Origin: Nannochloropsis oceanica
Taxonomy: Eukaryota; Sar; Eustigmatophyceae; Eustigmatales; Monodopsidaceae
Reading direction: 5' to 3'
Assembly: GCA_004519485.1 (NCBI GenBank)
Contig: CP038106.1
Location: 1,375,501 to 1,439,500 of the forward strand
DNA: 64,000 bases
This document shows positions 30,130-45,889 of this stretch, in pieces (the stretch's first letter is position 1; each line of letters begins with the position of its first letter). A model generated the notes under the pieces. The model was not told the origin of the DNA, did not search any database, and saw nothing but the letters and a program-made list of their open reading frames with translations. A program made the position numbers and the translations under genes.

Positions 30130-32916
30130 ATGCTAAGCCTCACCACCACGGCCGGTACCCGCAGTGGCAGTAGTCGGAGGCTTGGTCAGGTCCTGGGTCG
30201 AGCTACCGGCGCGAGTGGGAGTTATCGGCAACACGAAAGCCGTATGCTCAGACAGGACGAGCTTGCCTCGCCACACCCGACCTCATGTTCCTCCACCTCC
30301 TTCGCCACCCATCACGAGCACCAGCACCCACATTACCACCAACACCCACACTATCAGCAGCAGCAACAGAATGCGACCACCTTTATTCTGCCGCCATTGT
30401 CATCACAGCATCGTCACGGCTCCGATGACCCCAACAACAGCTCATGCAGCTCATGTTCCCATCCGTCTTCTTCCTTTCCCACGTCCCCTTTCTCCTCCTC
30501 TTTCTCTTCCCCGTTCTCCCTCAAATCACCAGCTCAATTCAAACAACGCCGGCACAAATCCAGCAGTGCGTCCATCCTCTCCAATTTGACCTCCCTCAAC
30601 TCCTCTTTTCCTACCTCCTACCCCACTTCTTCAACTCCTCCGGGCGGCGGAACCTTTGTCTCCAAATACTACCAAATCGAAGTAGGAGACGTCATGGAAT
30701 TCCTCCATCGAAAAGATTTCTTTTTTCGGGAGACAGCCACGCATCTCATTCTGAAAGAGTGCCCATTCTGTCATAAACCGACCATGGACAAGGCCGACAA
30801 TCACTGGAAACTCTACATTGCAAGAAATGGGGCTGCATGGTTCTGCCATCGGTGTGGTGCGAAGGGGAGCTGGTTTGACTTTAAGAGGAGGCTGTCGGGC
30901 ACAGGTGCGGGCAGTCTGCTTTCACCCGGCTCGCTTGAGATGGAGGAGGCGGAGGCGACCTGGGGGAGTGTTGGCATGCCACGTGGACGCGGAGCAGGCA
31001 GTGGAGGAGGAGGAGGAGGAGGAGATGGAGGGAATTATTTGATGCGGGATGAAGGACATGCCGGACGGGTGATGGCAGCAGGCACCAGCACGACCCTCAG
31101 CGTCAATGATAGAGGGAGCAACAGCTTCGATCCTGGGCAACATTACCAAGGACAGAGATCACAACTACAACCACTTTTACCACAACAACGTCGCACCAAC
31201 CCCTCCTCCTCGTCCTCCCCCCTCTCCCAGGCCGAACTCGGGCAACGTCTTCGCGAGTACCAATACGCCCTCATGGACGATCCCTCCCAGAGACATGTGC
31301 GCGATTGGCTTACAGGCACGGGGGAGGGTCAACGAGGCATCAGCCCGACGGTCCTGAGGAAGTACGGCGTGGGTTGCGCCACCTTTTCGTTCATGAACGA
31401 AAAGAACCTGTTCGAACCCGCCGACTCGGTGGTCTTCCCCTGGATGGTGCCGGACACTGCTGCGCCTCGTGCTGCTGCTCCTGCTGCTACTGGCGCTTCA
31501 AAAGATTCCACCTCTCCTCCCTCCACCACCTGGGTTCCCCGTCGTTGCAAGATTCGGGCCATGAAGCAAAAGGCCTGGCAACGGCTCTATCCATCCCCTT
31601 CGTCAGGATGGGGTCTCTTCGGCCTGCACACTGTCCCCGTGGACGCGAAGGAGATCATTCTCACAGAAGGAGAGTTCGACGCGATGGCTGTCTACCAAGC
31701 CACGGGCCGTGCGACTGTATCCCTTCCCAACGGTTGTAGGTCCTTGCCGGTGGAGGTGCTACCGCTGCTGGAGCGCTTTGAGCGCATCCTGTTGTGGATG
31801 GACAGTGATTCTCCCGGGGTGGAGGGAGCGGAAAAGTTTGCTCATAAGCTGGGGGTGCGCCGCACATTTATCGTGCGGCCGTTGCAGGAGGATTTGTCTC
31901 CTCCCAAGGACGCGAACGAAGCTTTGTTGCGAGGGATGGACCTGGAAAAAATGATTCAAAACGCCAAGAGACTACCCGACAACAGGATCATCAAGTTTTC
32001 GGACCTCCGTCCGTTGGTGTTTGATGAGTTAAGGAACAAGGACAAGCATGAGGGCGTGCCGGCGAAGAGTTTTCCTGCCTTAATGGGATTAATGAAGGGA
32101 TTTCGGAAAGGGGAAATGACTGTATTAACGGGGCCTACGGGGGCGGGGAAAACGACTTTTCTGTCGCAGCTGTCCTTGGATCTGGCCGCGGGTGGGATGA
32201 ACACATTGTGGGGGTCGTTTGAAGTACAGAATGTCAAGTTGATTGAGAAAATGATGCGGCAGTACCACGCGGCGCCGTTGCCGATGGGGGATCCGTTGGG
32301 GTTGGATGCTGTGGCGGATAGGTTTGGGCAGCTGCCGTTAATGTTTATGAAGTTCCATGGAAGTTCGAATTTAGACGAGGTAATGGATGCGATGGAATAC
32401 TGTGCCTATGTGTACGATACTAGCCTGGTCATTCTGGACAATTTGCAGTTTATGATGGCAATGGGGGGGGGGAGGGAAGGAGGGGGGAATAGGGGAGGGT
32501 TTGATCGTTTTCATCAGATGGATGTGGCGGTGGAGAGGTTCAGGCGGTTTGCAACGGAGAAAAACGTGCACGTGGTGTTGGTGGTGCACCCGCGGAAAGA
32601 GAGCGACCAGTTCCGGTTGGGGATTTCGTCCTTTTCGGGCACGGCCAAGGCGACACAGGATGCGGATAATGTGTTGATTTTGCAGAGGCACCAGGGAAGG
32701 CATTACTTGGATGTGAGGAAGAATCGGTTCGATGGGGATTTGGGGATCGTGCCGTTGGAGTTTCAGAAGCACAATGGGACGTTGAAGGAGGTGGAGAACA
32801 GTCGGTTGGCGATGGTGGTGGAGCAGGAGACGCTGCAGGGGGTGGATGGCGGATGGAGGCCGGGAGGAGGAGGGGTGGGAGGGGACCGGCCGATGGTGAG
32901 GGAGAAGACGTTTTGA
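30130..32916 (+). CDS. TWNK: Twinkle-type organelle DNA primase-helicase
   Basis: T7 gp4-like replicative helicase, usually with primase activity in plants and algae. Single exon, 928 residues from ATG 30130; upstream frame has no ATG. The first 40 residues are Arg/Ser/Thr-rich with no acid until past residue 30, like a mitochondrial or dual presequence. A zinc-binding primase domain follows (CPFCHKP ... WFCHRCGAKG), then TOPRIM (IILTEGEFDAMAVYQ, ILLWMDSDSPGVEGAEKF) and a RecA helicase: Walker A LTGPTGAGKTTFLSQ, WGSFEVQN, Walker B region LVILDNLQFMM, and VVHPRKESDQFRL. With the zinc motif kept, priming is plausible, unlike animal Twinkle, which has lost it. Low-complexity inserts separate the domains. 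Confidence 0.93.
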   Translation: MLSLTTTAGTRSGSSRRLGQVLGRATGASGSYRQHESRMLRQDELASPHPTSCSSTSFATHHEHQHPHYHQHPHYQQQQQNATTFILPPLSSQHRHGSDDPNNSSCSSCSHPSSSFPTSPFSSSFSSPFSLKSPAQFKQRRHKSSSASILSNLTSLNSSFPTSYPTSSTPPGGGTFVSKYYQIEVGDVMEFLHRKDFFFRETATHLILKECPFCHKPTMDKADNHWKLYIARNGAAWFCHRCGAKGSWFDFKRRLSGTGAGSLLSPGSLEMEEAEATWGSVGMPRGRGAGSGGGGGGGDGGNYLMRDEGHAGRVMAAGTSTTLSVNDRGSNSFDPGQHYQGQRSQLQPLLPQQRRTNPSSSSSPLSQAELGQRLREYQYALMDDPSQRHVRDWLTGTGEGQRGISPTVLRKYGVGCATFSFMNEKNLFEPADSVVFPWMVPDTAAPRAAAPAATGASKDSTSPPSTTWVPRRCKIRAMKQKAWQRLYPSPSSGWGLFGLHTVPVDAKEIILTEGEFDAMAVYQATGRATVSLPNGCRSLPVEVLPLLERFERILLWMDSDSPGVEGAEKFAHKLGVRRTFIVRPLQEDLSPPKDANEALLRGMDLEKMIQNAKRLPDNRIIKFSDLRPLVFDELRNKDKHEGVPAKSFPALMGLMKGFRKGEMTVLTGPTGAGKTTFLSQLSLDLAAGGMNTLWGSFEVQNVKLIEKMMRQYHAAPLPMGDPLGLDAVADRFGQLPLMFMKFHGSSNLDEVMDAMEYCAYVYDTSLVILDNLQFMMAMGGGREGGGNRGGFDRFHQMDVAVERFRRFATEKNVHVVLVVHPRKESDQFRLGISSFSGTAKATQDADNVLILQRHQGRHYLDVRKNRFDGDLGIVPLEFQKHNGTLKEVENSRLAMVVEQETLQGVDGGWRPGGGGVGGDRPMVREKTF

Positions 32917-33141
32917 GGAGGGAAGGAGGGAGGGGGGGGGTAGGATATGTGAGATAGATTGTGGAGGGAGTGGAGTAAACATAAAAGCAAATAATCCAAG
33001 TGGAAATGAAAGGAAAGACGGGAAAGACACGTAAATATAACGGATGAGCTTTTCATTGACTGGGTTCAACTTTGGGGGCTTTTTTAGGTATTCACACACC
33101 CCTCGTTTTCTGCTCCAACACAGCTAATCTTCCACAGCTCC

Positions 33142-35000
33142 TCATTTTGCTGGTGGTGGCGCTTCTAGTGTTGCTGCTGCTGCTGCTGCTGTTGCTGTTG
33201 ACCCTGCAGTGGCTGCAGCTGCTGGACTTTGTTTGCCATTGGCAGAACCGGGAGCACCCTTCCTTCCACCACCACTACTGCTACTGCTACTGCTACTGCG
33301 GCTGCTACGCTTCGCATCTCCCACTACAGCTCCAGCCCCACTCCTCCTCGCCTCTGTCCCCCCTCCTTGTTTCTTCCTCGTCATCCCCGTCTGCCCCCCC
33401 CCTTCGTCCTTCCCTACCTCCCCTCCTCGCCTTCCCTTCAGCACTACATTCGCCCCCTCCAACAGCCCGGCCATCTCCTCCCCACTCACAGTCCTCCTCC
33501 CCAACGCCCCCTCCCAATCCGTCGTGTATCCTCGCGTAACATCCTGCACCTCCTCCCGCGAGAACGCCAAGATGTACGTCTGCTTCTTCCCCCATCCCTC
33601 ATACAAGAGCGGTTCGTCCACCGCCGCCTCGCAAGGGTCCAAGTGGACCCACCCTTTGCCCGGCAGCTCAACCTCCACCCACACGTGGTCTTCCCAATCG
33701 ACCACCCACCGACTCACGTATCCCAGGGCCTCGGTTGTCTTGAAGAACAACCTGGAGTATTCCCCACACCGCCCTCTCCTCGTTTCGAGCACGTGTCTCA
33801 GGGCCACTGAGCGAGGGAAACGATAAATCTTTCCACATGCCCCGCAGCGGTATACCTCTGTAAGCGTGGCGTTGAAGGCGCGTTCAGGAGGGGAAGGAGC
33901 AACGACACCCACCATATCATTGGGCAGAGGGGCAGGGAGAGGGACGGGGGGGGCGGAGGGAGTGGAAGCTGCTGGAGGGGGGGAAGGAGGAGCATGTCCC
34001 CCCGAGTGGCCGCAGTGGAGACAGGTGGATCTGTAATAGGGGAAGCCTTCCTTGAACCATTGGAGGAGATGCTTGAGTGCCGCCATGCTCTCGGCGGGGG
34101 GACGGGAGGGGGAGAATGTGACGTCAGCTGTCAAGGCTTCGCCGTATTCGGCCCGGAGGAAGGAGAGGAGGTCATCCCTGGTGAGAGGGTCGTCGTCAGT
34201 CCGCTTCATGCGATGGGTGTACGTCATTAGCAGCTCCCCGAAGGACGTTTTGTTGTTGATCATATCGAGGGTGTTGGGATCCGCGACGAGCAAGCGGCCT
34301 TCGCGCCACAGGGAGGCGAACGCCTCTTTTTCCTGAGTGATGTCTTCCACTTCCCTACGGCCCACTTCTCCTTCCGCCGCCCCTGTCTGGCCCAGCTCCT
34401 GCTGGAGATACGTGAGGAAATGCTCTGCATTCCCGCCTAGGTAGTAGAAACGCGTAGGCGAGGACGAAGGAGTGGCAATGGCACCCATTTTCTTTGTGAG
34501 CTCTGATGAGGGGGAAGGAGGACGAGGGAAGAAGGAAGCAGCAGCAGCGGTGCCTTCCAGCTCGTACCACAAGCATGTTGCCGGCTTGGTCATGCTGCTA
34601 TCATCCGCTTCACCTTCTACCGCAATTCCCGCCAGCTGCTGCTGCCGTTGTTGGGCCTCGTCCATGGTCGTGGTGCCTTGGGGGTCGGCGTCAAACCGTG
34701 TGATGTGCACGCGTTGCCGTGGTGGTGCTGCTGTTGCCTGCGAGGAGGAAGATGAGGAGGAAGCAGCAGCAGCAGCAGCAGCAGCAGTAGCAGCAGCAGC
34801 AGCAGCGGCAGCAGCAGACGAGGAGGAAGACGAGGATGAGGAGGAGTACAAGGGTGCTGCTGTGCGACTGCTGCTACTGCTACGGACAGCCCCGACCCCG
34901 CCCGCGCCACCCGAGCTTGAAGAGGACGAGGGGGGGCCGAAGCACATCTGATGTCGGCATATTGCGAAGGAGTTTGATGCTGATCTTTTTCTGTCACGTA

Positions 35001-35036
<36 letters not shown>

Positions 35037-35130
35037 AGAAGGCAGAGCAAGAGGTGGGAGGGACATGGAGAAGGAGGAGGAGTAGTGGAAGGAAAGAGCC
35101 GACGGGCAAAAGTCGTCGAGACGAAGGCAT
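33142..35130 (-). CDS. PNG1: Peptide:N-glycanase-like transglutaminase-fold protein with a signal peptide
   Basis: Family enzymes remove N-glycans from misfolded glycoproteins. Single exon, 662 residues. The core shows Zn motifs CLHCG and CGACGKIYRF, the catalytic-Cys segment RRGRCGEYSRLF, the His segment VVDWEDHVWVEV and the Asp segment WVHLDPCEAAVDEPLLYEGW; all three catalytic residues are present, followed by KKQTYILAFS. What is odd is the N-terminus: RRLLPVGSFLPLLLLLLHV then CSAF (Phe at 31), a signal peptide with a plastid-type cleavage motif, while PNGase is normally cytosolic. Poly-Ser and poly-Ala tracts, coded by CTG/CAG repeats, follow. No PUB or C-terminal PAW domain is evident. 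Confidence 0.85.
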
Positions 35131-36109
35131 TTTTGCGTGTGCTTGTGCAACTACTGCCTAGAGTGCTACTGATGCGGGGTATGAGGAGTATAGATGATCC
35201 TGCTTGTCCCAGTGGCGACTGCGACGACGACGAATACGACGAAAACAAAAGTTGTTTGTCGAGGCAGTACGCCCGCAGGGCTATCTCCTGGCTAAAGACA
35301 CTAGCAGCAGCATAATGAGCGACGAGGGGGCGAGAATATCCGGGGTCTCCTGTGTGTAGATGATAGGTACGTGTCAGAGTGAGCACGGCGTGTATCCAAG
35401 GAAGGATGATGGGAGAGGGGAGACTGAATGTGATAGAGGCGGGCCTTGACGAGGAACATGTCGCTATCATTACGCCACGCCTTTCTCCTTTACTTCTCTA
35501 CCTCCTCGAAACGCAGGCCTGCAGGGCCTTTTCACTTATGGCTGCAGAGACTCCAAAGAGCTCTGCTCTGAGGACTGAGGAACAAGGGAGTCTATATCAT
35601 CATGGAGGTTATGATGGAACAGAGCCCCTTTGTCGCACTGTCAAGTTTTCAGCACGATGTGTATTTAAAAACCACCCCCGAAAATAACAGAAAGGGAGAC
35701 CATGGCTGTGTCCATGCAATCTCTATGCATGTGCAGGCTAGTTTTAACCGTCTGCCTGACCCCAAATCGCCCTGCATATGTAAACCCAAGAACCATTATC
35801 ACACCTAAGGTGCCTCTTGTGGAGGGAACGATTTTGGAGGGAACTTGCGTTACACTCACCGTACCTTTCTGCGTTTCTTCACCTCGTATACATCAACTCC
35901 CTGCCTCCAAAAGGCATCCGCTCAGCCCTTGCACGATCATGACCACATGTAGCACGACAAAGGAGCACGCTGAATGGCTTGGCCCTTCCAATGCGCCTCA
36001 TATCCCTCCTCCTTACCCTTCCCTCGGATAACCCCCAACCCCACACGCACAGGAAAGGGTTGTGGTTGCTTGTATATTTACTTTGTATCTGTAGCAGCAC
36101 GGCTGGAAG
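35131..36109. promoter_or_regulatory. Divergent intergenic region, PNGase-like / MCM3
   Basis: About 980 bp, the largest gap here. Only short frames without features; probably both promoters and leaders. Confidence 0.35.
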
Positions 36110-40712
<4,603 letters not shown>

Positions 40713-41573
40713 GTGGAGGGAGAGAGGGTGTATGGAGGCGGGATTTTACAGATGGTTCTTGTGCTTCGTCCGCGCCAAGGCAGGCGAATGGGGCGGAGAA
40801 AGACGAGAGAGTCACAGCAACAGCTGCAGCTGCAGCATGATACATAAGACATAAGGGGCCGGACCCCTGGAAATTAATGACCCATCAAAGAAGAAGCCGC
40901 GAGATCAACTGCAGACGTACGTAGGTAGATAAATCAGTAATGAGGACGGGGAGGGAAAAGAGAAAAGGGAAAAGACGAGGAAGAGAGGGGGCGCAAGCAC
41001 AGACGAAGAGCGCACCGAGGAGGAACACGGGGAATGAGAGGAATGAGAAGAAGGAGTATCAGCAGCAACAGCGAGCTGCCACACCCATACCAAAAGGAAC
41101 ACACGGTCACGGTACATACATACCCTCCAATAAATGTAGGGTGCCTCTTGGCGCCCTCCCTTCCTTTCTCCCTCCTTTCCTCCCTCCCCACTCCAAGAAA
41201 AGAATATGCATAATAGCGATAATAGACTCGAGCGTGAAGATGGCGAAGGGAAGGATAGAGGGAGGGAGGGAGGGAACAGCAGTCCAGCTTTGCGGGGACA
41301 TTGACAGGAGGAAACCCTGAGGGATAGACACAAGTTTGCAGGGCGCACAAAAGGAACCAACAGACAGACACCGACTAGCACTGAGAGCAGCAGCAAGAGT
41401 TGGGAGACAAATTCACCTCTGAAATGATTGATTGCCTTTTTCCCCCCCTCCTCCATGTTCTCTCTTTCTCTCGTCTTCTTCCATGCATGTGAGAAGCCTA
41501 CCTTCTCCGCCGAGCAGCCATTCATTTCTTTCCTTTCCTCTTCCTCCCTGTCTCCCCCCCCCCCTTATCTGAC
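40713..41573. other. Convergent 3' intergenic gap
   Basis: About 860 bp between MCM3 and thiolase 3' ends. Contains CAGCTG-type tandem units at about 40820-40836 and purine-rich sequence at 40940-41000; no gene. Confidence 0.45.
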
Positions 41574-42934
41574 CTAGCTCAACCTCTCCACCACCATCGC
41601 CGACGCCCCCCCCCCACCGTTACAAATCGACGCCACCCCCACCCTTCCTCCCTCTTTCCCTCCCTCCCTCCCGTGCTTCAAGCCGGTCATCAAACTCCCT
41701 ACAATCCTCGCCCCGCTCATGCCAATCGGATGCCCTAAGCCCACCGCCCCGCCATTCACATTCAACCTCCTCTCCTCCACACCCAACAACTTGGCATTGG
41801 CCAGGGCCACCACAGCAAAGGCCTCGTTCACCTCATGCAGATCCACATCCGCGAGCGTCAGCCCAGCCCTCCCCAACGCCACCGGCACAGCCAGGGACGG
41901 CGCCGTCGTGAAATCTACTGGCGCCTGCTCCGCGTCCCCAAACCCCAAAATACGCGCGAGAGGAGTCACGCCCATCGCCTTAGCCCGAGCCGCACTCATA
42001 ACGACGAAGGCCGCCGCACCATCATTGAGCGACGAAGCATTTCCCGCGGTCACCACACCCCCGTCCTTCAAAAACGCCGGCTTCAGCGTCGGCAGCTTTT
42101 TCGGGTCCATGGCCGTGTATTGTTCGTCGTTCATTACCACCTCCTCCCCCTTCCTCCCTTTGATCGTCACAGGGGCAATCTCCTCCTTGAACAACCCCCC
42201 CTCCACCGAGGCCTTTGTCCTCGTGTAACTCAACAAAGCAAACGCATCCTGTGCCTCCCTGGAGATGCTAAAATCTCTCGCGCACTTTTCAGCACACAAG
42301 CCCATATGCTGTACAAGAGGTGGGGTGAGGTGAGGGGTCAAGTGGTGTGGGAGTAACGTTGCATGAATTCGTCCCTCTTCACGGTTTTTCCTCGTCGACC
42401 CACCTGGTTGTTATACGGGTCCCATAACCCATCAAAGATAACACCGTCCACCAACTGACCGTGCCCTAAGCGGTAGCCGCTGCGGGCCTTGGGAAGATAG
42501 TAGGGAATGTTGCTCATGGACTCCATTCCCCCAGCCACGATCACGTCCGCGTGGCCCAACATGATGCTTTGGGCGCCGAGCATCAAAGCCTTCATCCCGC
42601 TGGCGCACACTTTATTTATCGTCGTTGCAATCGTCTTGTCGGGTAACCCCGCAAACTTACTCGCTTGCCGCGCGGGGGCTTGGCCAATGGCAGCGCTCAC
42701 CACGTTTCCCATCAGCACCTCTTGCACGTCATCCCCCTGGATGCCAGCCCGGGCCACAGCCGCCTGGATTGCCACCTTTCCAAGCTGCGGCGCTGTCAAC
42801 GAAGCCAACGCCCCATTGAATTTTCCGATGGGTGTACGCGCAAAGGAAACAATGACCGGGTCGCGTTCCGCCGGAGGAGTGCTCGAGGTGGCCAAGGCTC
42901 GACGTGCAGGGGGCGCAACGACGCGACGGAGCAT
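41574..42934 (-). CDS. Acetyl-CoA acetyltransferase (mitochondrial thiolase)
   Basis: Condenses or cleaves acetoacetyl-CoA. Minus-strand exons 42934-42404 and 42308-41574 join in phase 0 (DPYNNQ to HMGLCAEKC) to 421 residues. The start MLRRVVAPPARRALATSS is a textbook mitochondrial presequence. Thiolase motifs: nucleophilic Cys in INKVCASGMKAL, GGMESMSNIPYYL, HEVNEAFAVVALA, GGAVGLGHPIGMSGARI and second Cys in ICNGGGGASAMV. Just before the last motif an insert of Gly/Arg/Glu repeats (GREGGKEGGR) is coded by a GGGA tract that has crept into the exon. An acceptor-like CCACAG upstream of the ATG (about 42974) suggests a spliced leader. Confidence 0.94.
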
Positions 42935-43518
42935 CGCTTTGGCTGGCTTGCTGGGAAGAGGGGCCTGTGGAAGGAAGGGAAAGAAGGCGTAAGAGTAAAA
43001 CCCGGAATATGGATGCACTGTCGTTGCTTAGGGGACATAGATCTCGAGGCCAAGGAGGGAGAAAGAGGAAGCTTCTCGGATGGTACACACACCCCACGGC
43101 ACGGTACGGGGCATCTCCAAGAGTCCTTCCTGTCTTCTTGCTCATCCCACACCGATCGTCCTTCACATATAGACACGCACGCACACACGCACACACACAA
43201 GCGTTGCGCTTTAGCGGCGCGTGCATGGAACTCGCCGTCTTGGCTTCAACGCCCGCCGTAGTTGCCAACAGCATCGCGTCATGCCGTTGCGCCCTTGCAT
43301 TCCCGCCGCCGGCCGTCCCTATCTTTGTCAAACCACGCGCTCCCAAAGCATCGGAACATGACAATTCTTCGCCCTACTGTCACGTCCCTGCCGTAGCCAA
43401 GTCTCGCCAGGCCCCGCGATGTGCCCGGGCGGACATTCACCCCCGGCACACGCCTCTTGCTCACATGCCCCCCCTACCCCATCCCATCGCAGACAGGAAT
43501 ACCACCCTCCCACAACCC
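42935..43518. promoter_or_regulatory. Divergent intergenic region, thiolase / alpha-SNAP
   Basis: About 580 bp with a CA/AC-rich run at 43171-43200. Presumably both promoters, plus a possible leader intron of the thiolase. Confidence 0.35.
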
Positions 43519-45363
43519 ATGATGGGCGATCAAAGGGGCCGGGGGAAGGCCTACATGGAAGAGGCCGACAAGGTAACATATCACAAGTACCCCCTTCTCT
43601 CGCCTCCCTCCTTCCAGCGTTGACCCTCTCCTATCTCACCTATATCCATTTCACCCAAACAGGCTCTGAAGCGCTTCGCCCTCTTCAACGCCAACCAAAA
43701 GTTTGAGGACGCATCAGAAGCCTACACCAAGGCAGGAAACTGCTTCAAGGTCGCCAAGGCATGGGCGGAGGGAGGGGAGGCCTTCACGAGGGCAAGTGAG
43801 TTGCATGTCAAACTTGGCAGCACGTACGATGCGGCAAATGCAGCACAGGAAGCGGGTGAGTAATATAGCGAGGGAATGGAAAGAGGGGATGGAAGAGCAG
43901 GAACAGATATCCGAAGACATTGACAACATCCATTTCTTCGTGCTGGAAGTACATGGCATTCACCCCTCCCTTTCTCCTTCTTTCGTTCCCTCCCCTACCG
44001 CCCTCTCTCCCTTTGTCCTCCGCACAAATACAAACCCAGCAAACTGCTACAAAAATATCAACCCCGAGGACGCAATTGGGTCCTTTCGTCAAGCCGCGAC
44101 ACTCTTAATGGAATTGGGGAAGTTTAAGCAGATCGGGAAGATTCACAAGGACATCGCCGAGATATACGAGAAGGAGGGGAGCTATGACGAAGGTAAGGAG
44201 GGAGAGAGGGAGGGAAGGAGTGGGACGTGGGAGTAGAAAGGATGCCGTCCATGACAACGAATTGGCTCAAATATCTATGGTTCTTTTCATGCCTTCTCCC
44301 TCCCTCCCTTCCTCCCTCCCTCCCTCCCTCCCCACAGCCGTGGAGAACTACATGCAGGCGGCCGAATACTTCAACAGCGAGAACAACAAGAGCAGTGCCA
44401 ATGACGCCATGCAGAAGACAGCCTTCCTCCTCACCACCACCCGTGGGGCCGCGGATCCCTCCCTTGATAACTATGCGCGTGCGGCTAATATTTTTGAGGA
44501 GGTGCGAGGGACGGGAGGGACGGGACGGACGGACGGGCGGGCGGACGGACATAAGGGAGGGAGGATCGAAAGGCCCCATGAGAATGTCATTGTTTCATCG
44601 CGTCCTCCCTCTCCCCCTCCCTCCCTTCCTCTCCCTCCCTTCCTCCTTCTCGTAGATGGGCGTGGCGGCGCTGGACAACCGCCTGTTGCAGTACAATGCC
44701 AAGAGCCACTTCATGAACGCCCTGCTTTGCTACATGGCAATGGGGGACGAGGTAGGGAGGGAGGGAGGGAGGGAGGGAGGGAGGGAGGGATGGTGCAGTA
44801 CACCTGAAAGGACTGCGCGTGATGAAGATGGGCACGGATTGAGGAAGCGAAGAGGGGCGTAGAGAGGATTTTAAGATGGCTTCTGTGATCTCTCTACGGC
44901 TCGAAACACCACCACCCCATCTTTTAATTCTTTCTTATTTCTGTTGCCCTCCTTCCTTGTTGTATCTCTCATGCACTGCAGGTGGCGGTGAAGCAGAAAT
45001 TGGAGCACTACAAGGCGTCGGATTACACTTTCGCCGATGCCCGCGAGTGCAAATTTATCGAGAAGCTCGTCCAGGTAGGGAGGGAGGGAGGGAGGGAGGG
45101 AGAGAGGGAGGGAGAGAGGACGTTTCGACACGCTTACTAACCCTTGGCCCTCCCTCCTTTCCTTCACTCCCTCCTTCCCCCCCTCCCCCCTCATTCCTGC
45201 CCCATAGGCCTGGGAGGAAAGCAGCGCAGATGATTACACGGATCACTGTGCTGAGTACAACGCCATCTCGGCGCTCGATCCCTGGAAGACGTCGCTGTTG
45301 GTGAAGACCAAGAGGATGATCGCCGCTGTGGAACACGGGGAGGAGGACGTGGATCTGACGTAG
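43519..45363 (+). CDS. Alpha-SNAP, NSF adaptor of membrane fusion
   Basis: Recruits the NSF ATPase to disassemble SNARE complexes. Exons 43519-43572, 43663-43855, 44040-44192, 44338-44501, 44656-44751, 44982-45074 and 45208-45363 join in phase to 302 residues, the normal family length. TPR-like helical sheet: FEDASEAYTKAGNCFKVAKA, AANCYKNINPEDAIGSFRQA across a splice, YDEAVENYMQAAEYFNSEN, MEEADKALKRF at the start. The C-terminal bundle ends LDPWKTSLLVKTKRMI and an acidic EEDVDLT tail that in this family contacts NSF. The start MMGDQ is the only ATG pair in phase. Introns 3 to 6 have GGGA-rich 5' ends and mostly TCCC-rich 3' ends. Confidence 0.95.
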
Positions 45364-45889
45364 AAGGAGGGAGGGGAGGAGAGAACCCTAGGGAAGGAAG
45401 ATAGAAGGAGGGGTCGAAGTATATAAGTGGAGGGAAAAGAAGGGAGGGAGAGAGGGAGGGAAAGAGGGAGGGCGGAAGGGAAGAAAGATAGAAGGAGGGG
45501 TCGAAGTATAGTAGTGGAGGGACAGGGAGGGAAGGAAGGAAGGGAGGGAGGGAGGGGTGAGATCTGCGGAAAATGGGCCAACAACACGACAAATCGAAAG
45601 AAGAAAAGCCAGAAACGACAACGGCAAGAATCAGACGACGAGGCGCCACAAGAGCAGCAATAAGGCAATCGAAGAGAGAGGTGCCATCACGTATCACGTA
45701 GCATCCAATGCCAACTGGTTTCTTAATTTAATGGTCTCGCCGCGTGGCGCTATGCCCTAATTCAAATCCCTCATATCCACCACAGTCCTCCGTCCCTCCC
45801 TTCTGCTCCCTTTCTATCTGTCGATGTCTCGAACACCTTCCTTCCTTCCTTCCCTCCCTCCCTCCCTCCCTCCCTCCCTCCCTCCCTCC
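45364..45889. other. Convergent 3' intergenic gap with GGGA and CCCT tracts
   Basis: Purine-rich GGGA/GGAA repeats at about 45365-45560 and a CCCT tract at 45840-45890 that abuts the stop codon of the DUF2009 gene. No gene. Confidence 0.5.

Noticed and set aside
33209-33826. Long plus-strand frames opposite the PNGase-like gene
   Set aside because: They mirror the catalytic core (Cys/His/Asp motifs on minus) and have only Pro/Ser/Leu low complexity.
45700-45790. Possible tRNA because of TTCAAATCC near 45755
   Set aside because: No GG before the loop, no acceptor stem and no anticodon arm could be built.
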